Assembly (NCBI RefSeq): GCF_004348115.1
Contig: NZ_QPFB01000001.1
Coordinates: forward strand, 2,868,028-2,932,027
DNA from: Stenotrophomonas sp. ATCM1_4
GTDB taxonomy: Bacteria > Pseudomonadota > Gammaproteobacteria > Xanthomonadales > Xanthomonadaceae
Direction of reading: 5' to 3'
DNA length: 64,000 nucleotides
Part shown: piece by piece, positions 1 through 11,081 of the stretch
How positions within the stretch are numbered: position 1 is the first letter of the stretch
Layout: each line of letters begins with the position of its first letter
Notes under the pieces: model-generated
The model's input: only the letters and a program-made list of their open reading frames with translations
What the model was told of the DNA's origin: nothing
The model's database searches: none
Position numbers and translations under genes: made by a program

Positions 1-577
1 AGGCCAGCGAGGACAGCACCAGGTCGTCGACCTGCAGGCCGCAGCGCTGCACGCACTTGCTGATGTTGGCCGCGGCCGACTGCGCGCACACCACCAGGTG
101 CGCATGCACCTCCAGGCGCACGCCCGTCATGCCGACCGGGTTGCGGATGCCTTCCTGCGAGTCGTCCAGCACGTACTCGCGCGGGATCGCATGCAGGATC
201 TTCTGGTCGGCCGGGATGGCGACCGCCTTGGCCGCTTCCAGCACGCGGTCCAGGTCACCCCAGCTGACCTCGCCTTCGCGGATCGGAGTGATGCCCTGCG
301 AGTTGCGGCACTGCACGTGGTTGCCGGAGATCGAGGCATAGACCGAACGGATCTCGCAGCCGGCCATCAGCTCGGCTTCCTCGATGGCGCGCTGGATCGA
401 CTGCACGGTGGATTCGATGTCCACCACCACGCCGCGCTTGAGGCCGCGCGATTCGTGCGAGCCGATGCCGATCACCTCGATCGGGCTGCCCGGCGAGTAC
501 TCGCCCACCAGCGCCACCACCTTGGAGGTGCCGATGTCCAGGCCGACGATCAACGATTTGTCACCCTTGCGATTCAT
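1..577 (-). CDS. ftsA: Cell division protein FtsA (N-terminal part, runs off left edge)
   Basis: FtsA is the actin-like membrane tether that anchors FtsZ at the division site and helps recruit later divisome proteins. About 192 N-terminal residues are present; the rest lies beyond the left edge. The start MNRKGDKSLIVGLDIGTSK carries the phosphate-1 loop of the actin/Hsp70 ATPase fold (LDIGTSKV), followed by VVVDIESTVQSI and a helix typical of the FtsA 1C subdomain. The ATG at 577-575 overlaps the ftsQ stop by an ATGA junction, so translation is probably coupled. It is the last visible gene of the dcw operon; ftsZ is expected next, outside the window. Confidence 0.95.
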   Translation of the reverse strand, partial: MNRKGDKSLIVGLDIGTSKVVALVGEYSPGSPIEVIGIGSHESRGLKRGVVVDIESTVQSIQRAIEEAELMAGCEIRSVYASISGNHVQCRNSQGITPIREGEVSWGDLDRVLEAAKAVAIPADQKILHAIPREYVLDDSQEGIRNPVGMTGVRLEVHAHLVVCAQSAAANISKCVQRCGLQVDDLVLSSLA

Positions 578-1302
578 GTCCTGTCCTGCGTCTGCTTTGT
601 TGCCGGCGGCGGGGTTCCCCAGCTCAGCGTGAAACCGTTGGTATAGCGAAGGTCGGCGCGCACGATCGGCACCTGGGTGCGCGTGAGCTGCGGCAGCACC
701 CGCACGAAGCGGGCCAGGCGCGTACGTGCGTCATTGCGGCCGACGATGATCTCGGTGCCGTTGTCCAGCGCCAGCGACCAGCTGCCACGGGCGTCCATCA
801 CCACCTGGTGCACGTCCACCCCGGCCGGCGCGAACAACGCGCGCGAGTCGTTGTAGAGCTCGACCACTTCGGCGGTCTTGCTGTCCGGGCCATCGAGCAG
901 CGGCAGCGGCGCGTCCTCCAGGCCATGCGGCACGGCGAACAGGCGGCCCTGCTCGGACAGCAGCCGGTCCTTGCCCCAGCGGGCGAACGGCTTGTGCTCG
1001 ACGATGGTCACTTCCAGCACGTCCGGCCACTGCTTGCGCACCTGCGCGCTCTCCACCCACGGCAGCTTCTGCACGGCGCTCTGCGCGTCCTGCAGCTCGA
1101 CCGCGAAGTAGCCGGCGCGTGCATACGGCAGCAGGGCCTTCTGCAGCTGTTCGCCGGAGACCCGCTTGAATTCGCCGTGCACGCGCAGCTTGGCCAGCGG
1201 CCAACGCTCGGCGCCGACCCAGCCGTTGAGCACGGCCACCACCGGCAACGCCACCAGGGCGATGGCCAGCAACCAGGCGAGCATGCGCAGGAGCGCGTTC
1301 AT
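574..1302 (-). CDS. ftsQ: Cell division protein FtsQ
   Basis: FtsQ is a bitopic inner-membrane protein that links the early divisome to FtsB and FtsL. The 242-residue product has a short cytoplasmic tail, one membrane segment near residues 5-27 (MLAWLLAIALVALPVVAVL), then a periplasmic POTRA-like domain with the family pattern LPWVESAQVRKQWPDVLEV, followed by the beta domain (GTEIIVGR, VPIVRADLRYTNGFTLSW). Length fits the family. It overlaps ftsA by 4 nt. It follows murC across a 91-nt gap where many relatives carry ddl. Confidence 0.95.
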   Translation of the reverse strand: MNALLRMLAWLLAIALVALPVVAVLNGWVGAERWPLAKLRVHGEFKRVSGEQLQKALLPYARAGYFAVELQDAQSAVQKLPWVESAQVRKQWPDVLEVTIVEHKPFARWGKDRLLSEQGRLFAVPHGLEDAPLPLLDGPDSKTAEVVELYNDSRALFAPAGVDVHQVVMDARGSWSLALDNGTEIIVGRNDARTRLARFVRVLPQLTRTQVPIVRADLRYTNGFTLSWGTPPPATKQTQDRT

Positions 1303-1393
1303 CGCGCGCCCTCCCCCGCATTCCGCGCACGCGCGGCCGACACCGACCGCGGCGCGGCGATGTGGGCGGGCATGGACGGGAATGCGTGGCGGT

Positions 1394-2830
1394 TCATTCG
1401 GCCGGGTGCTCCCTGAAGCCTTCGGTCACCACCGCCTGGGCCACCGCGCCGATGTCGCCGGCCCCCATCATCAGCAGCAGGTCGCCGTCCTGCAGGACGT
1501 CCGGCAGCACCGAGGCCAGGTCGGCCGCCTGGCCGACCACCACCGGCTCGCTGCGACCGCGTGCGCGGATGGCGCGTGCCAGCGACTTGGAATCGGCACC
1601 CGGGATCGGCGCTTCGCCGGCCGGGTAGACCTCGCTCAGCACCAGCGCGTCCACTTCGGACAGCACCGCAGCGAAGGCATCGAACTGGTCACGGGTACGG
1701 CTGTAGCGGTGCGGCTGGAAGGCCACCACCAGGCGTTGCGACGGCCAACCGCCGCGGGCAGCGGCGAACACCGCCGCCAGCTCGCGCGGGTGATGGCCGT
1801 AGTCGTCGATCACCCGCACCTTGGCCCCCTTGTGGGTGGTCACGATGCCCAGGTCGTTGAAGCGGCGGCCGACGCCTTCGAACTTCTCCAGCGCGGCGGC
1901 GATGGCTTCCGGGGCCACGCCCAGCTGCCAGCCCACCGCAGCGGCGGCCAGCGCGTTGAGCACGTTGTGCTTGCCCGGCAGGGCCAGCTTGACCGGCACC
2001 GAGCTGCCTTCGGGCAGGCGCAGAGTGAAGCGCATGCAGGCGCCGTCCTGGACCACGTCCTCGGCACGCACGTCGGCATTGCTGCTCATGCCGTAGCTCA
2101 TCACGTGGCGCGGGGTCTTGGCCGCCAACGCCGCCACTTCCGGGTCGTCGATGCACAGCACCGCCAGGCCGTAGAACGGCAGGCGCTGCAGGAACTCGGC
2201 GAATGCGGCCTGGACGCGGGCGAAGTCGTTGCCGTAGTTCTCCAGGTGGTCCGCATCGATGTTGGTGATCACCGCCACCAGCGGGTTCAGGCGCAGGAAG
2301 CTGCCGTCGCTCTCGTCGGCCTCGGCCACCAGCCACTGGCCACCGCCGAGCTTGGCGTTGGCGCCGGCGGCCAGCAACTGGCCACCGATCACGAAGGTCG
2401 GGTCCAGGTTGCCTTCGCTCAGCACCGCGGCGGTCAGCGAGGTGGTGGTGGTCTTGCCGTGCGTGCCGGCCACCGCGATGCCGCGACGGAAGCGCATCAG
2501 CTCGGCCAGCATCGCCGCGCGCGGCATGATCGGGATGCGCTGGCTGCGCGCCTCCATCAGCTCCGGGTTGTCCTCGCGGATGGCGCTGGAGACGACGATG
2601 CAGTCGGTGCCCAGCACGTTGGCGGCCGAGTGGCCGCGCATCACGCGCGCACCCAGCCGCGACAGGCGACGGGTAGCCGCGTTGTCGGCGTTGTCCGAAC
2701 CGGAGACTTCGTAGCCCAGGGTCAGCATGACTTCGGCGATGCCGCTCATGCCGGTGCCGCCGATGCCGACGAAGTGCACGCGCGGGAACGCGCGGACCAG
2801 GTCGTTGGTGTCGTGGAGGCGACGGATCAT
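1394..2830 (-). CDS. murC: UDP-N-acetylmuramate--L-alanine ligase MurC
   Basis: MurC adds L-alanine to UDP-MurNAc in the cytoplasm, using ATP, as the first peptide step of peptidoglycan synthesis. The 478-residue protein shows the N-terminal UDP-binding Rossmann loop (HFVGIGGTGMSGIAEVM, about residues 19-35), the ATP P-loop AGTHGKTTTT (121-130), the Mur ligase domain (NIDADHLENYG) and the C-terminal motif DDYGHHPREL. The start [10 protein letters not shown] is chosen because the Rossmann motif follows at the usual distance; longer in-frame readings run back into murG. The ATG overlaps by ATGA the stop of a 16-codon reading frame between murG and murC. Confidence 0.97.
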   Translation of the reverse strand: MIRRLHDTNDLVRAFPRVHFVGIGGTGMSGIAEVMLTLGYEVSGSDNADNAATRRLSRLGARVMRGHSAANVLGTDCIVVSSAIREDNPELMEARSQRIPIMPRAAMLAELMRFRRGIAVAGTHGKTTTTSLTAAVLSEGNLDPTFVIGGQLLAAGANAKLGGGQWLVAEADESDGSFLRLNPLVAVITNIDADHLENYGNDFARVQAAFAEFLQRLPFYGLAVLCIDDPEVAALAAKTPRHVMSYGMSSNADVRAEDVVQDGACMRFTLRLPEGSSVPVKLALPGKHNVLNALAAAAVGWQLGVAPEAIAAALEKFEGVGRRFNDLGIVTTHKGAKVRVIDDYGHHPRELAAVFAAARGGWPSQRLVVAFQPHRYSRTRDQFDAFAAVLSEVDALVLSEVYPAGEAPIPGADSKSLARAIRARGRSEPVVVGQAADLASVLPDVLQDGDLLLMMGAGDIGAVAQAVVTEGFREHPAE

Positions 2831-2877
2831 GCCCGGCCTCCGGTGTGGCGGGCGCGGGTGCGCGGTGCCGTGTTCAT
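2827..2877 (-). CDS. Possible 16-codon coupling minicistron between murG and murC
   Basis: A short reading frame ([16 protein letters not shown]) starts at an ATG overlapping the murG stop in an ATGA junction and ends at a TGA overlapping the murC ATG in another ATGA junction. It fills the 43-nt gap between the two genes exactly, so ribosomes leaving murG could re-initiate and reach the murC start. The peptide is basic and matches no family I know. It could be chance; the exact 4-nt overlap at both ends is the only argument for it. Confidence 0.3.
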   Translation of the reverse strand: MNTAPRTRARHTGGRA

Positions 2878-3965
2878 GCTGCTTCCTCGAGAATGATGTC
2901 CGCGATGCGTTCGGCCGCATCGACCTTGGCCAGCGCACGCGCGGCTTGCGCCATCTGCATGCGGCGGGCCGGCGTATCGGCAAGCGTGCGCAGCACGCCT
3001 TCCAGGTTTCTGGCCAGCGCGTCGTCCTGCTTGAGCAGTTCGGCGGCACCGCGCTCGACCAGGTATTCGGCATTGCGGGTCTGGTGGTCGTCCACCGCCG
3101 CGGCGAACGGCACCAGCACGCTGCCCACGCCCACCGCGCACAGCTCGGCCAGCGTCGAAGCACCGGCGCGGCACACCACCAGGTCGGCCCACGCATAGGC
3201 GGCGGCCATGTCCTTGATGAAGGCATCGACGCGGCCGTCCACGCCCGCGGCGCGGTAGGCCTGCAGGGCTTCCTCGTGCAGCTTCTCGCCGCACTGGTGC
3301 CAGACCTCGATGGCCACGCCGCCACCGAGCGCGGCCAGTGCCTGGGGCACGGCGTTGTTCAAGGCGCGTGCGCCCTGGCTGCCGCCCAGCACCAGCAGCC
3401 GCATCGGGCCACTGCGTCCGGCCAGGCGCACGTCCGGCGCCGGCAATGCGGCTATTTCCTCGCGCACCGGGTTGCCGACGGCTTCCTCGCGACCATTGGC
3501 GAAGCTGCCCGGGAAGCCGGTCAGCACGCGCCGCGCGAAGCGCGACAGGATGCGGTTGGTCATGCCCGGCGCGCGGTTCTGCTCGTGCACCAGCAACGGC
3601 AGCCCGTGCAAGCGCGCGGCCATGCCACCTGGGCCGGCGGCGAAGCCACCGAAGGCCACCACCGCGCGCGGATTGCGCTCGCGCAGCACGTAGCCGGCGC
3701 CGCGGATGGCGCGCAGCACGCGCATCGGCGCACCCAGCAAGGCCAGCTTGCCCTTGCCGCGCAGGCCGGAGATGGCCAGCGTGTCGATCGGGATGTCGTG
3801 CTGGGGGACCAGCCGGGTTTCCATCGCGCCATCGGCGCCCAGCCACACCACCGGCACGCCACGCGCGCGCAGCACCTTGGCCACGGCCAGGCCGGGGAAG
3901 ATGTGGCCACCGGTACCGCCGGCCATGATCATCACCGGGCGTGCCTGGGCAGTGGACGCGGCCAT
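2874..3965 (-). CDS. murG: Lipid II synthase MurG
   Basis: MurG is the peripheral inner-membrane GT28 enzyme that moves GlcNAc from UDP-GlcNAc to lipid I, making lipid II. The 363-residue product has the glycine-rich N-domain motif [16 protein letters not shown] (residues 15-30), a second G-loop GGFAAGP, the acceptor motif [12 protein letters not shown], and the C-domain UDP-GlcNAc site with GGSQGAR and [10 protein letters not shown] followed by [11 protein letters not shown]. The start [10 protein letters not shown] is set by a 1-nt TGATG overlap with the ftsW stop; longer in-frame readings run into ftsW. Length is normal for the family. Confidence 0.97.
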   Translation of the reverse strand: MAASTAQARPVMIMAGGTGGHIFPGLAVAKVLRARGVPVVWLGADGAMETRLVPQHDIPIDTLAISGLRGKGKLALLGAPMRVLRAIRGAGYVLRERNPRAVVAFGGFAAGPGGMAARLHGLPLLVHEQNRAPGMTNRILSRFARRVLTGFPGSFANGREEAVGNPVREEIAALPAPDVRLAGRSGPMRLLVLGGSQGARALNNAVPQALAALGGGVAIEVWHQCGEKLHEEALQAYRAAGVDGRVDAFIKDMAAAYAWADLVVCRAGASTLAELCAVGVGSVLVPFAAAVDDHQTRNAEYLVERGAAELLKQDDALARNLEGVLRTLADTPARRMQMAQAARALAKVDAAERIADIILEEAA

Positions 3966-5281
3966 CAGGCGATCCTCCCGAAGGTCGGTTCGACCCGCTG
4001 CTGCATGCGGCTGGTACCGCGCGCCGAGCTGTCGCGCCCGTTGGCGGCCTGCAGCGCGGCGGCCAGCTCGGTGGCCGAACGGCGCTCGGCGCTGTCGTCC
4101 TCGGCGGCGGCAACTACCGGTTCGATGTCCTCGCGGAATTCCTGGCGGCGCACGGCGCGGTTGTATTCGTAGGACACGCGCAGCAGCAGGCCCATCGCCA
4201 CGCAGGTCATCATCACGCTCGAGCCACCGGAGGAGATCAGCGGCAGGGTCAGGCCCTTGGTCGGCAGCATGCCCAGGTTCACGCCGATCGAGACGAAGGT
4301 CTGCAGGCTGATCCACAGCGCGATGCCGAAGGCGATGTAGCCGGCGAAGTGGCGGCGCATCTCGATGCAGCGCATGCCCAGCCAGAACGCACGGCCGACC
4401 AGCAGCGCGTACAGGCCGATGATCGCGCACACCCCCAGGAACCCCAGCTCCTCGGCGATCACCGAGAAGATGAAGTCGGTATGCGATTCGGGCAGGTAGT
4501 TCAGCTTCTGGATCGAGGCACCCAGGCCGACGCCGGTCCACTCGCCGCGGCCGATCGCCATCAGCGCGTTTGACAGCTGGTAGCCCGAGCCGAGCTGGTC
4601 CTGCCACGGGTCCATGAACGAGGTGACGCGGCGCATGCGGTACGGCTCGAAGATCACCAGCAGCACCAGCGCCGGCAGCATCAGCAGCACCGGCAGGATG
4701 ATGCGCTTGATCTGCGCGCCACCGAGCACCAGCATGCAGGTGGTGATGCCCAGCAGCAGCATCGAGGAGCCGAAGTCCGGCTGCATCAGCAGCAGGCCGA
4801 CCAGCAGGCCGACCACGCCGACCGGCTTGAGCATGGCGATCCAGGTCGCGTTGACCTCGTCGCGGAAGCGCACCAGGTAGCTGGACAGCCACACGATGTA
4901 GAGCACCTTCACCGCTTCCACGGTCTGGAACTTGGACACGCCCAGGTTGATCCAGCGCCGCGCGCCGTTGACGCTGCTGCCCAGGCCGGGGATGAACACC
5001 ACGATCAGCAGCGCGAAGCAGCCCAGCAGCAGCAGCTGGTTGTACTTCTCGATTTCCTTCAGCTCCACCCGCATCGCCACCGCGGCCAGCACCACGCCGA
5101 TGGCGATGAACATCAGGTGGCGGGTCAGGTAGTAGAACGGACTCTGCGTCAGCGCGATGGAGCTGGAAGCCACCATCACGATCCCGATCGAAGCCAGCGC
5201 CATGGCGGCGCCCAGCAGCCACTTGTCGTAGCTGCCGCCGATGGCTTCCAGTCGGGTTGCCTGACGCGAGTAATCGTCCAT
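3965..5281 (-). CDS. ftsW: Septal peptidoglycan polymerase FtsW
   Basis: FtsW is the SEDS-family glycosyltransferase that polymerises lipid II at the septum together with PBP3 (FtsI). The 438-residue protein has about ten membrane segments and the SEDS signatures: [50 protein letters not shown]-like region with [19 protein letters not shown], and the C-terminal [16 protein letters not shown]. It ends in a hydrophilic tail rich in alanine and arginine that is somewhat longer than in E. coli. It lies between mraY and murG with 1-nt TGATG overlaps on both sides. Confidence 0.96.
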   Translation of the reverse strand: MDDYSRQATRLEAIGGSYDKWLLGAAMALASIGIVMVASSSIALTQSPFYYLTRHLMFIAIGVVLAAVAMRVELKEIEKYNQLLLLGCFALLIVVFIPGLGSSVNGARRWINLGVSKFQTVEAVKVLYIVWLSSYLVRFRDEVNATWIAMLKPVGVVGLLVGLLLMQPDFGSSMLLLGITTCMLVLGGAQIKRIILPVLLMLPALVLLVIFEPYRMRRVTSFMDPWQDQLGSGYQLSNALMAIGRGEWTGVGLGASIQKLNYLPESHTDFIFSVIAEELGFLGVCAIIGLYALLVGRAFWLGMRCIEMRRHFAGYIAFGIALWISLQTFVSIGVNLGMLPTKGLTLPLISSGGSSVMMTCVAMGLLLRVSYEYNRAVRRQEFREDIEPVVAAAEDDSAERRSATELAAALQAANGRDSSARGTSRMQQRVEPTFGRIA

Positions 5282-6366
5282 CAGCGCACCTTGAGCGTTG
5301 CCAGGCCGATCAACACCAGCACCACCGAGATGATCCAGAAGCGCACGATCACGCGCGGCTCCGGCCAGCCCTTCAGTTCGAAGTGGTGGTGGATCGGGGC
5401 CATGCGGAACACGCGCTTGCCGGTGAGCTTGAACGAGGCCACCTGGATCATCACCGACAGGGTCTCGATCACGAACACGCCGCCCATCACCACCAGCACC
5501 AGCTCCTGGCGCACGATCACGGCGATGGTGCCCAGCACCGCGCCCAGCGCCAGTGCGCCGACGTCACCCATGAACACCATGGCCGGATAGGTGTTGAACC
5601 ACAGGAAGCCCAGGCCGGCGCCGGCGATGGCCGCGCAGATGATGACCAGCTCGCCGGCGCCCGGGATCTGCGGGATCTGCAGGTAGCTGGAGAACACCGC
5701 GTTGCCGGAGGCATAGGCGAACACGCCCAGCGCGCAGGCGACCAGCACGGTCGGCATGATCGCCAGGCCGTCCAGGCCATCGGTCAGGTTGACCGCGTTG
5801 GAGAAGCCGACGATCCAGAAGTAGGCGATGGCCACGAAGCTGATGCCCGCCAGCGGCAGCGCGATCGACTTGAACATCGGGATGTAGAACGTCAGCGCCG
5901 CCGGCACGTCGGCGGTGTAGAACAGGAACAGGCCGGCGGCCAGGCCGAAGATCGACTGCAGCAGGTACTTCCAGCGCGACTTCAGGCCGTTCGGGTCGCG
6001 CTTGGCGATCTTGATCCAGTCGTCGTACCAGCCGATGGCGCCGAAGCACAGCATCACCACCAGCACCAGCCAGACGTAGCGGTTGCGCAGGTCGCCCCAC
6101 AGCAGCACCGAGATCAGCACGGTGGTCAGGATCAGGCCACCGCCCATGGTCGGCGTGCCGGCCTTGGAGAAGTGCGACTGCGGGCCGTCCTTGCGGATCG
6201 GCTGGCCGCCCTTGAGCTGGGCCAGGCGACGGATCGCGATCGGGCCCAGCCACAGCGACAGCGACAGCGCGGTCAGCGCCGCCAGGATGCCGCGGAAGGT
6301 AAGGTAGTTGAACAGGCGGAAGAGGCCGTCCAACTGCTGCAGCCATCGGGCCAGTTCAAGCAACAT
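5281..6366 (-). CDS. mraY: Phospho-N-acetylmuramoyl-pentapeptide-transferase MraY
   Basis: MraY transfers phospho-MurNAc-pentapeptide from UDP to undecaprenyl phosphate at the inner face of the membrane, forming lipid I. The 361-residue, ten-helix protein carries the family motifs: [12 protein letters not shown], a DDWIK aspartate pair, [10 protein letters not shown] and [11 protein letters not shown], and the histidine-rich loop [13 protein letters not shown] near the C-terminus. Length equals that of the E. coli enzyme. The start overlaps the end of murF by 11 nt and the stop overlaps the ftsW start by 1 nt. Confidence 0.98.
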   Translation of the reverse strand: MLLELARWLQQLDGLFRLFNYLTFRGILAALTALSLSLWLGPIAIRRLAQLKGGQPIRKDGPQSHFSKAGTPTMGGGLILTTVLISVLLWGDLRNRYVWLVLVVMLCFGAIGWYDDWIKIAKRDPNGLKSRWKYLLQSIFGLAAGLFLFYTADVPAALTFYIPMFKSIALPLAGISFVAIAYFWIVGFSNAVNLTDGLDGLAIMPTVLVACALGVFAYASGNAVFSSYLQIPQIPGAGELVIICAAIAGAGLGFLWFNTYPAMVFMGDVGALALGAVLGTIAVIVRQELVLVVMGGVFVIETLSVMIQVASFKLTGKRVFRMAPIHHHFELKGWPEPRVIVRFWIISVVLVLIGLATLKVR

Positions 6367-7738
6367 GCGGGGTTTCCTCGCCGCGCGGCAACAGCGCGGT
6401 CACGATCTTGTCCATGGCGCTGCCGCGCGAGCCCTTGACCAGGCAACGCACGCCAGCATGAAGTTCGGTTTCCAGCGCGGCCGCCAGCGCGGCGTGGCTG
6501 TCGAAATGGCGGCCGCCTTCGCCGAAGGCGGTCGATGCGGCCTCGCTCAACGGCCCCAGCGTGTACAGGCGCTTGAGGCCGGCCGCGCGGGCGCGCTGCC
6601 CGGCCTGCGCATGCAGCGCGCGCGCATCCGGGCCCAGTTCGCGCATGTCGCCCAGCACCAGCCAGCCTTCTTCCTGGCCTGCGGCCAGCGCGCTGATCGC
6701 CGCGGCCAGCGAACCGGGGTTGGCGTTGTAGCTGTCATCGACCAGCACCGCGCCATTGGCCAGCACGTGGGCAACCTGGCGGCCGGCGACCGGGCGCGCC
6801 TGCGCCAGGCCCTGGATCACCAGCGGCAACGCGATGCCGGCGGCCAGCGCCAGCGTCGCGGCGGCCAGTGCATTGAGCACGTTGTGGCGGCCCGGCAACT
6901 GCAGCGCCACCGCGGCCTCGCCCTGCGGCGCGTGCAGCTGGAAGCGCGAGCTGCCCTGGCCCAGCACGATGCCGGTGGCGGTGACCTCGGCGCTGGCCTC
7001 CAGGCCGAAGCGCAGCACCCGATGGCTGCCGGCACGGGCCACGAAGTACGGTGCGAACGCATCGTCGGCATTGACCACCGCCACGCCGTCGGCGCGCAGG
7101 TCGTCGTAGACCGCCGCCTTGGTGTTGGCGATCTCCAGCAGGCTGCCCATGCGCTCCAGGTGCGCCGGCGCGACGTTGTTGACGAGCGACACGTCCGGCG
7201 CGGCGATGGCGGTCAGGTAGGCGATGTCGCCCGGCTTGCCGGTGCCCATCTCGTAGATGGCGAAGTCGGCATCGTCCGGCGCGTCGATCACCGCCAGCGG
7301 CAGGCCGATCTCGTTGTTGCGGTTGCCCGGCGTGGCATGCACGTGCAGGCCCTGCACGGCGGCGGCGTGCTGCAGGATCGCCAGCAGCAGGTTCTTGACG
7401 CTGGTCTTGCCGTTGCTGCCGGTGATGGCGAACACGCGCGTGGCGCGGCCCTGCTGCATGCCGGCGGCGATGCGGGCCAGGGCCAGCGCGGTGTCGGCGA
7501 CCACGACCTGTGGCACGTCCAGCGGCTGCAGCGTGTCCACCAGCAGCGCGCTGGCGCCACGGGCTACCGCTTCGGCGGCGAAGTCGTGGCCGTCGAAGCG
7601 CTCGCCGCGCAGCGCCACATACAGGCTGCCGGCGGCGAGCGTACGGGTGTCGTTGCCAATGGCGTCGATCGCCACGTCCTCGCCGTGGATCTCACCGCCG
7701 GCCCAATGCGCGATCAGCGACAGCGGGGTGCGCTTCAT
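6356..7738 (-). CDS. murF: UDP-MurNAc-tripeptide--D-alanyl-D-alanine ligase MurF
   Basis: MurF attaches D-Ala-D-Ala to the UDP-MurNAc tripeptide, the last cytoplasmic step of precursor synthesis. The 460-residue protein has the Mur N-terminal domain with [24 protein letters not shown], the P-loop [11 protein letters not shown] (about residues 105-115), the central [10 protein letters not shown] and [10 protein letters not shown] motifs, and the C-terminal [10 protein letters not shown] motif. It needs D-Ala-D-Ala from a Ddl ligase, but no ddl gene sits in this cluster. It overlaps murE by 4 nt and mraY by 11 nt. Confidence 0.97.
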   Translation of the reverse strand: MKRTPLSLIAHWAGGEIHGEDVAIDAIGNDTRTLAAGSLYVALRGERFDGHDFAAEAVARGASALLVDTLQPLDVPQVVVADTALALARIAAGMQQGRATRVFAITGSNGKTSVKNLLLAILQHAAAVQGLHVHATPGNRNNEIGLPLAVIDAPDDADFAIYEMGTGKPGDIAYLTAIAAPDVSLVNNVAPAHLERMGSLLEIANTKAAVYDDLRADGVAVVNADDAFAPYFVARAGSHRVLRFGLEASAEVTATGIVLGQGSSRFQLHAPQGEAAVALQLPGRHNVLNALAAATLALAAGIALPLVIQGLAQARPVAGRQVAHVLANGAVLVDDSYNANPGSLAAAISALAAGQEEGWLVLGDMRELGPDARALHAQAGQRARAAGLKRLYTLGPLSEAASTAFGEGGRHFDSHAALAAALETELHAGVRCLVKGSRGSAMDKIVTALLPRGEETPHVA

Positions 7739-9222
7739 GCGGTCACCTCCCCGTTCGCCGAGCGTGCCTGCAGCGCGCGCGATGCCACGTCGGTGTCATC
7801 GAAAGGATGTTTGATACCTGCAATCTCCTGGTAGGGCTCGTGGCCCTTGCCGGCGACCAGCACGATGTCGCCCGGGCCCGCCTGCGCGACGGCCGCGCCG
7901 ATGGCGCGGGCACGGTCACGCTGCACGTTGACCCGGGACGGATCGGCGAAGCCGGCCATGATGTCGGCGACGATCACGTCGCCGTCCTCGCCGCGCGGGT
8001 TGTCGTCGGTGACGAACACCACGTCGGCCAATTCCTCGGCAATGGCCGCCATCTGCGGGCGCTTGCCGGTGTCACGCTCGCCACCGCAGCCGAACACGCA
8101 CAGCAGGCGGCCATCGAGGTGGCCATGCAGGCTGCGCAGCGCCTGCTCCAGTGCGTCGGGCGTGTGCGCGTAGTCGATGACCACGGTCGGTTCACCGTGG
8201 CCGCCGAGACGGTTCATGCGGCCACGGATCGGCTGCAGCTGCGCCAGCACCTGGGCGATGGTCCCCGCCGGCTGGCCCAGGCCATGCAGCGCACCGGCCA
8301 CCGCCAGCAGGTTGTCGACGTTGAAGCGCCCCAGCAGCGGCGAACGCAGCGCGAAGCGCGCGTCCCCGATCACCAGCTCGAAGCCGATGCCCTGCCCGTC
8401 CAGCACCAGTTGCTCGGCGCGCACGCTGGCACCGGCCTGGCCGGTCGAACTCAGGCCGATGGCCTGCACACCTTCGGCCAGGGTGGTGATCAGGTCGCGG
8501 CCGAACGCATCGTCCAGGTTGATCGCCGCCGCCTTCAGGCCCGCGCGATGGAACAACCGGGCCTTGGCCGCGCCGTAGGCTTCCATGCTGCCGTGGTAGT
8601 CCAGGTGGTCGCGGGTGAGGTTGGTGAACACCGCCACGTCGTAATGCACCGCATCCACGCGCCCCTGGTCCAGGGCGTGCGAGCTGACTTCCATCGCCAC
8701 CGCGGCGGCGCCGCCGTCGCGCAGCTGGGCCAGCACGTCATGCATCTGCAGCACCAGCGGCGTGGTGAAGCCGGTCGGCACGATGTTGCCGTACAGGCCC
8801 ACGCCGAGCGTGCCGATCGAGCCACTGGCGATGCCCAGCAGGTGCCATGCCTGGGTCAACAGCTGCACGGTCGAGGTTTTGCCGTTGGTACCGGTGACGC
8901 CGACCATGGTCATCGCACGCGACGGCTGGCCATGGAACTGGTCGGCCATCATGCCCATGCGCTGGCGCAGGCCCGGCACTGCGATGGCATCGGCCGGGGC
9001 CGGCAGCTCGGCCGGGGCCGGCGGCTCGAACAGCACCACCGAGGCGCCGTTGGCCTTGGCCTGCTCGACGAAACCCAGTCCATGCGCGCCGAAGCCGGCA
9101 ATTGCCACGAAGGCATCGCCGGGGCGCACGTGGCGCGAGTCGAGCACCAACCCGCTGATCTGCGGGTCGTGCGGCAGGGCCAGGTCAGGCAGCAGGTGGG
9201 ACAACAGCATCGTGCGGCTCAC
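7735..9222 (-). CDS. murE: UDP-MurNAc-L-Ala-D-Glu--meso-diaminopimelate ligase MurE
   Basis: MurE adds the third residue of the stem peptide. The 495-residue protein has the N-domain motif [17 protein letters not shown], the P-loop [12 protein letters not shown] (109-120), [13 protein letters not shown] in the central domain and [16 protein letters not shown] in the C-domain. The substrate-selecting motif is DNPR (in [12 protein letters not shown]), the signature of meso-diaminopimelate enzymes rather than lysine enzymes, so the wall is predicted to be of the DAP type. The stop overlaps the murF start by 4 nt and its start overlaps the ftsI stop by 4 nt. Confidence 0.97.
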   Translation of the reverse strand: MSRTMLLSHLLPDLALPHDPQISGLVLDSRHVRPGDAFVAIAGFGAHGLGFVEQAKANGASVVLFEPPAPAELPAPADAIAVPGLRQRMGMMADQFHGQPSRAMTMVGVTGTNGKTSTVQLLTQAWHLLGIASGSIGTLGVGLYGNIVPTGFTTPLVLQMHDVLAQLRDGGAAAVAMEVSSHALDQGRVDAVHYDVAVFTNLTRDHLDYHGSMEAYGAAKARLFHRAGLKAAAINLDDAFGRDLITTLAEGVQAIGLSSTGQAGASVRAEQLVLDGQGIGFELVIGDARFALRSPLLGRFNVDNLLAVAGALHGLGQPAGTIAQVLAQLQPIRGRMNRLGGHGEPTVVIDYAHTPDALEQALRSLHGHLDGRLLCVFGCGGERDTGKRPQMAAIAEELADVVFVTDDNPRGEDGDVIVADIMAGFADPSRVNVQRDRARAIGAAVAQAGPGDIVLVAGKGHEPYQEIAGIKHPFDDTDVASRALQARSANGEVTA

Positions 9223-11081
9223 TGGCGCACCTCCGTCGTGGCAGGCGCAGGCGCACTGGCCGTTGGCAGTGCGGCGTCGAATTCGGTTTCAGCGTTGGTG
9301 GCTTCGGCGGCGTCCTGCGGGATCGGCAGCGGTGCCGTGCTGCTGCCCGGCTTGCCCCCGACCTTGCCCGCGGCCTGCGCCGCCAGCCACGACTGGATGT
9401 CGTCCGGCGGCACGTCCATCAGGCGCAGCGTGCCTTCCATCACGTGGTGGAAGACCGGCGCGGACACCAGGCCGCCGTACTGCAGGCTGCCCTGCGGGTC
9501 GTTGACCACGATCACCGCGGCATAGCGCGGGTTTGTGGCCGGCACCACGCCGGCGAACAACAGGTTGTAGTGGCCGCGCTCGTAGCCGTTGGGGCCGTTC
9601 TTGCGCGCGGTGCCGGTCTTGCCGGCGACGTGGTACCCCAGGATCGCCGCCTGCTTGGCGCCGCCGTTGGTGACCACGGTTTCCATCATCCGCACCACTT
9701 CCTGGGCCACGGACGGGTCCAGCACCTGCCGCGCCTCATTGCGCTGGCCCTTGATGAAGGTCGGCTGGATCACCTGCCCACCGTTGGCCAGCGCCGAGTA
9801 CGCCTGCGCGATCTGCAGCGGCGTCACCGACAGGCCGTAGCCGTAGGACATCGTGGTCTTGGTGGTGCCGTACCAGCCCGGGCTGCCCGGCGACGGCACC
9901 ACCCCCGCCGATTCGCCGGGGAAGCCGCTGTGCGGGGCCACGCCGTAACCGAAGCCACGCACCGAGTCGTAGAACATCTGGTCGGGGATGCGCGCGACGA
10001 TCTTGGCCGCGCCGATGTTGGAGCTGCGGGTGATCACGCCGGTGACGTTGAGCACGCCGTTGTTACGCGGCACGTCGCGGATGGTGTAGCGGCCCAGCGA
10101 CAGGTAGCCCGGGTTGGTGTCGATGACCGTGTCCGGTGTGACCACGTGGTTCTGCAGCGCGGTGGCGATGGTCAGCGGCTTCATCGTCGAGCCGGGCTCG
10201 ACCAGGTCGGTCACCGCGCGGTTGCGGCGCGTGTCCGGGGTGGCGCCACTGACGGCATTCGGGTTGTAGGTCGGCAGGTTGGCCATGGCCATCACCTCGC
10301 CGGTGGCCACGTCCATGATCACGATCGAACCACCGGCCGCACGGTTGGTGGTCACCGCGTTGCGCAGCTCGCGCATGGCCAGGAACTGGATGCGGCGATC
10401 GATGCTCAGGGTCAGGTCCTTGCCCGGCTCGGCCGGACGGACCAGGTCGATGCTCTCCACGATCGCGCCCTTGCGGTCGCGGATCACCTTCTTGATGCCC
10501 GGCTTGCCGCGCAGCCATTCGTCGAAGGCCAGCTCCAGGCCTTCCTGGCCGTGGTCGTCGATGTTGGTGAAGCCCAGCACGTGCGCCATCGCCTCACCCT
10601 GCGGGTAATAGCGACGGAACTCGCGCTGCGAGAACACGCCCGGGATCTTCAGCGCCACGACCTGCTCGGCCACGTCCGGGTTCATCCGGCGGCGCAGGTA
10701 CATGAACTCCTTGTCGGCCTTCTGCGTGACCTTGGCCGTCACTTCGTCCGCGGGCAGGCCCAGGGCCTGCGCCAGCTCGGGGATGCGCTCGGGCACGCGC
10801 AGCAGTTCCTGCGGGTTGACCCAGATCGAGGCCACCGGCGTGGACACCGCCACCGGCTCGCCGTTGCGGTCGGTGATCATGCCGCGCGAGGTCGGGATCG
10901 GCACTTCGCGCAGGTAACGGGCCTCGCCCTGCCGCTGGTAGAAGTCGCTGTTGATCAACTGCACGTAGGCCGCGCGCCCGACCAGCGTCACCCCGCACAG
11001 GCCCAGGCCCACGGCCACCATCATCAGGCGGTTGCGCAGGTTGAACTGGCTGCGGTTGCGGTTGCGCACGGGCTGGTTCAT
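9219..11081 (-). CDS. ftsI: Septal transpeptidase PBP3 (FtsI)
   Basis: FtsI is the class B penicillin-binding protein that cross-links septal peptidoglycan with FtsW. The 620-residue protein has a short cytoplasmic tail, one membrane segment near residues 19-40, a non-penicillin-binding module ([17 protein letters not shown]), and the three active-site motifs: STMK at 298-301 with the nucleophile serine, SSN at 353-355 and KTGT at 488-491. The C-terminus carries an extra 50-residue tail rich in Ala, Pro and Thr that looks disordered. It is placed after ftsL, as in other proteobacteria. Confidence 0.98.
   Translation of the reverse strand: MNQPVRNRNRSQFNLRNRLMMVAVGLGLCGVTLVGRAAYVQLINSDFYQRQGEARYLREVPIPTSRGMITDRNGEPVAVSTPVASIWVNPQELLRVPERIPELAQALGLPADEVTAKVTQKADKEFMYLRRRMNPDVAEQVVALKIPGVFSQREFRRYYPQGEAMAHVLGFTNIDDHGQEGLELAFDEWLRGKPGIKKVIRDRKGAIVESIDLVRPAEPGKDLTLSIDRRIQFLAMRELRNAVTTNRAAGGSIVIMDVATGEVMAMANLPTYNPNAVSGATPDTRRNRAVTDLVEPGSTMKPLTIATALQNHVVTPDTVIDTNPGYLSLGRYTIRDVPRNNGVLNVTGVITRSSNIGAAKIVARIPDQMFYDSVRGFGYGVAPHSGFPGESAGVVPSPGSPGWYGTTKTTMSYGYGLSVTPLQIAQAYSALANGGQVIQPTFIKGQRNEARQVLDPSVAQEVVRMMETVVTNGGAKQAAILGYHVAGKTGTARKNGPNGYERGHYNLLFAGVVPATNPRYAAVIVVNDPQGSLQYGGLVSAPVFHHVMEGTLRLMDVPPDDIQSWLAAQAAGKVGGKPGSSTAPLPIPQDAAEATNAETEFDAALPTASAPAPATTEVRQ

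Noticed and set aside
1166-2896. 576-residue plus-strand reading frame opposite murC
   Set aside because: It is antisense to murC, shows no known motif, is rich in His, Arg and Ala as expected from high-GC shadow frames, and lacks a convincing ribosome-binding site.
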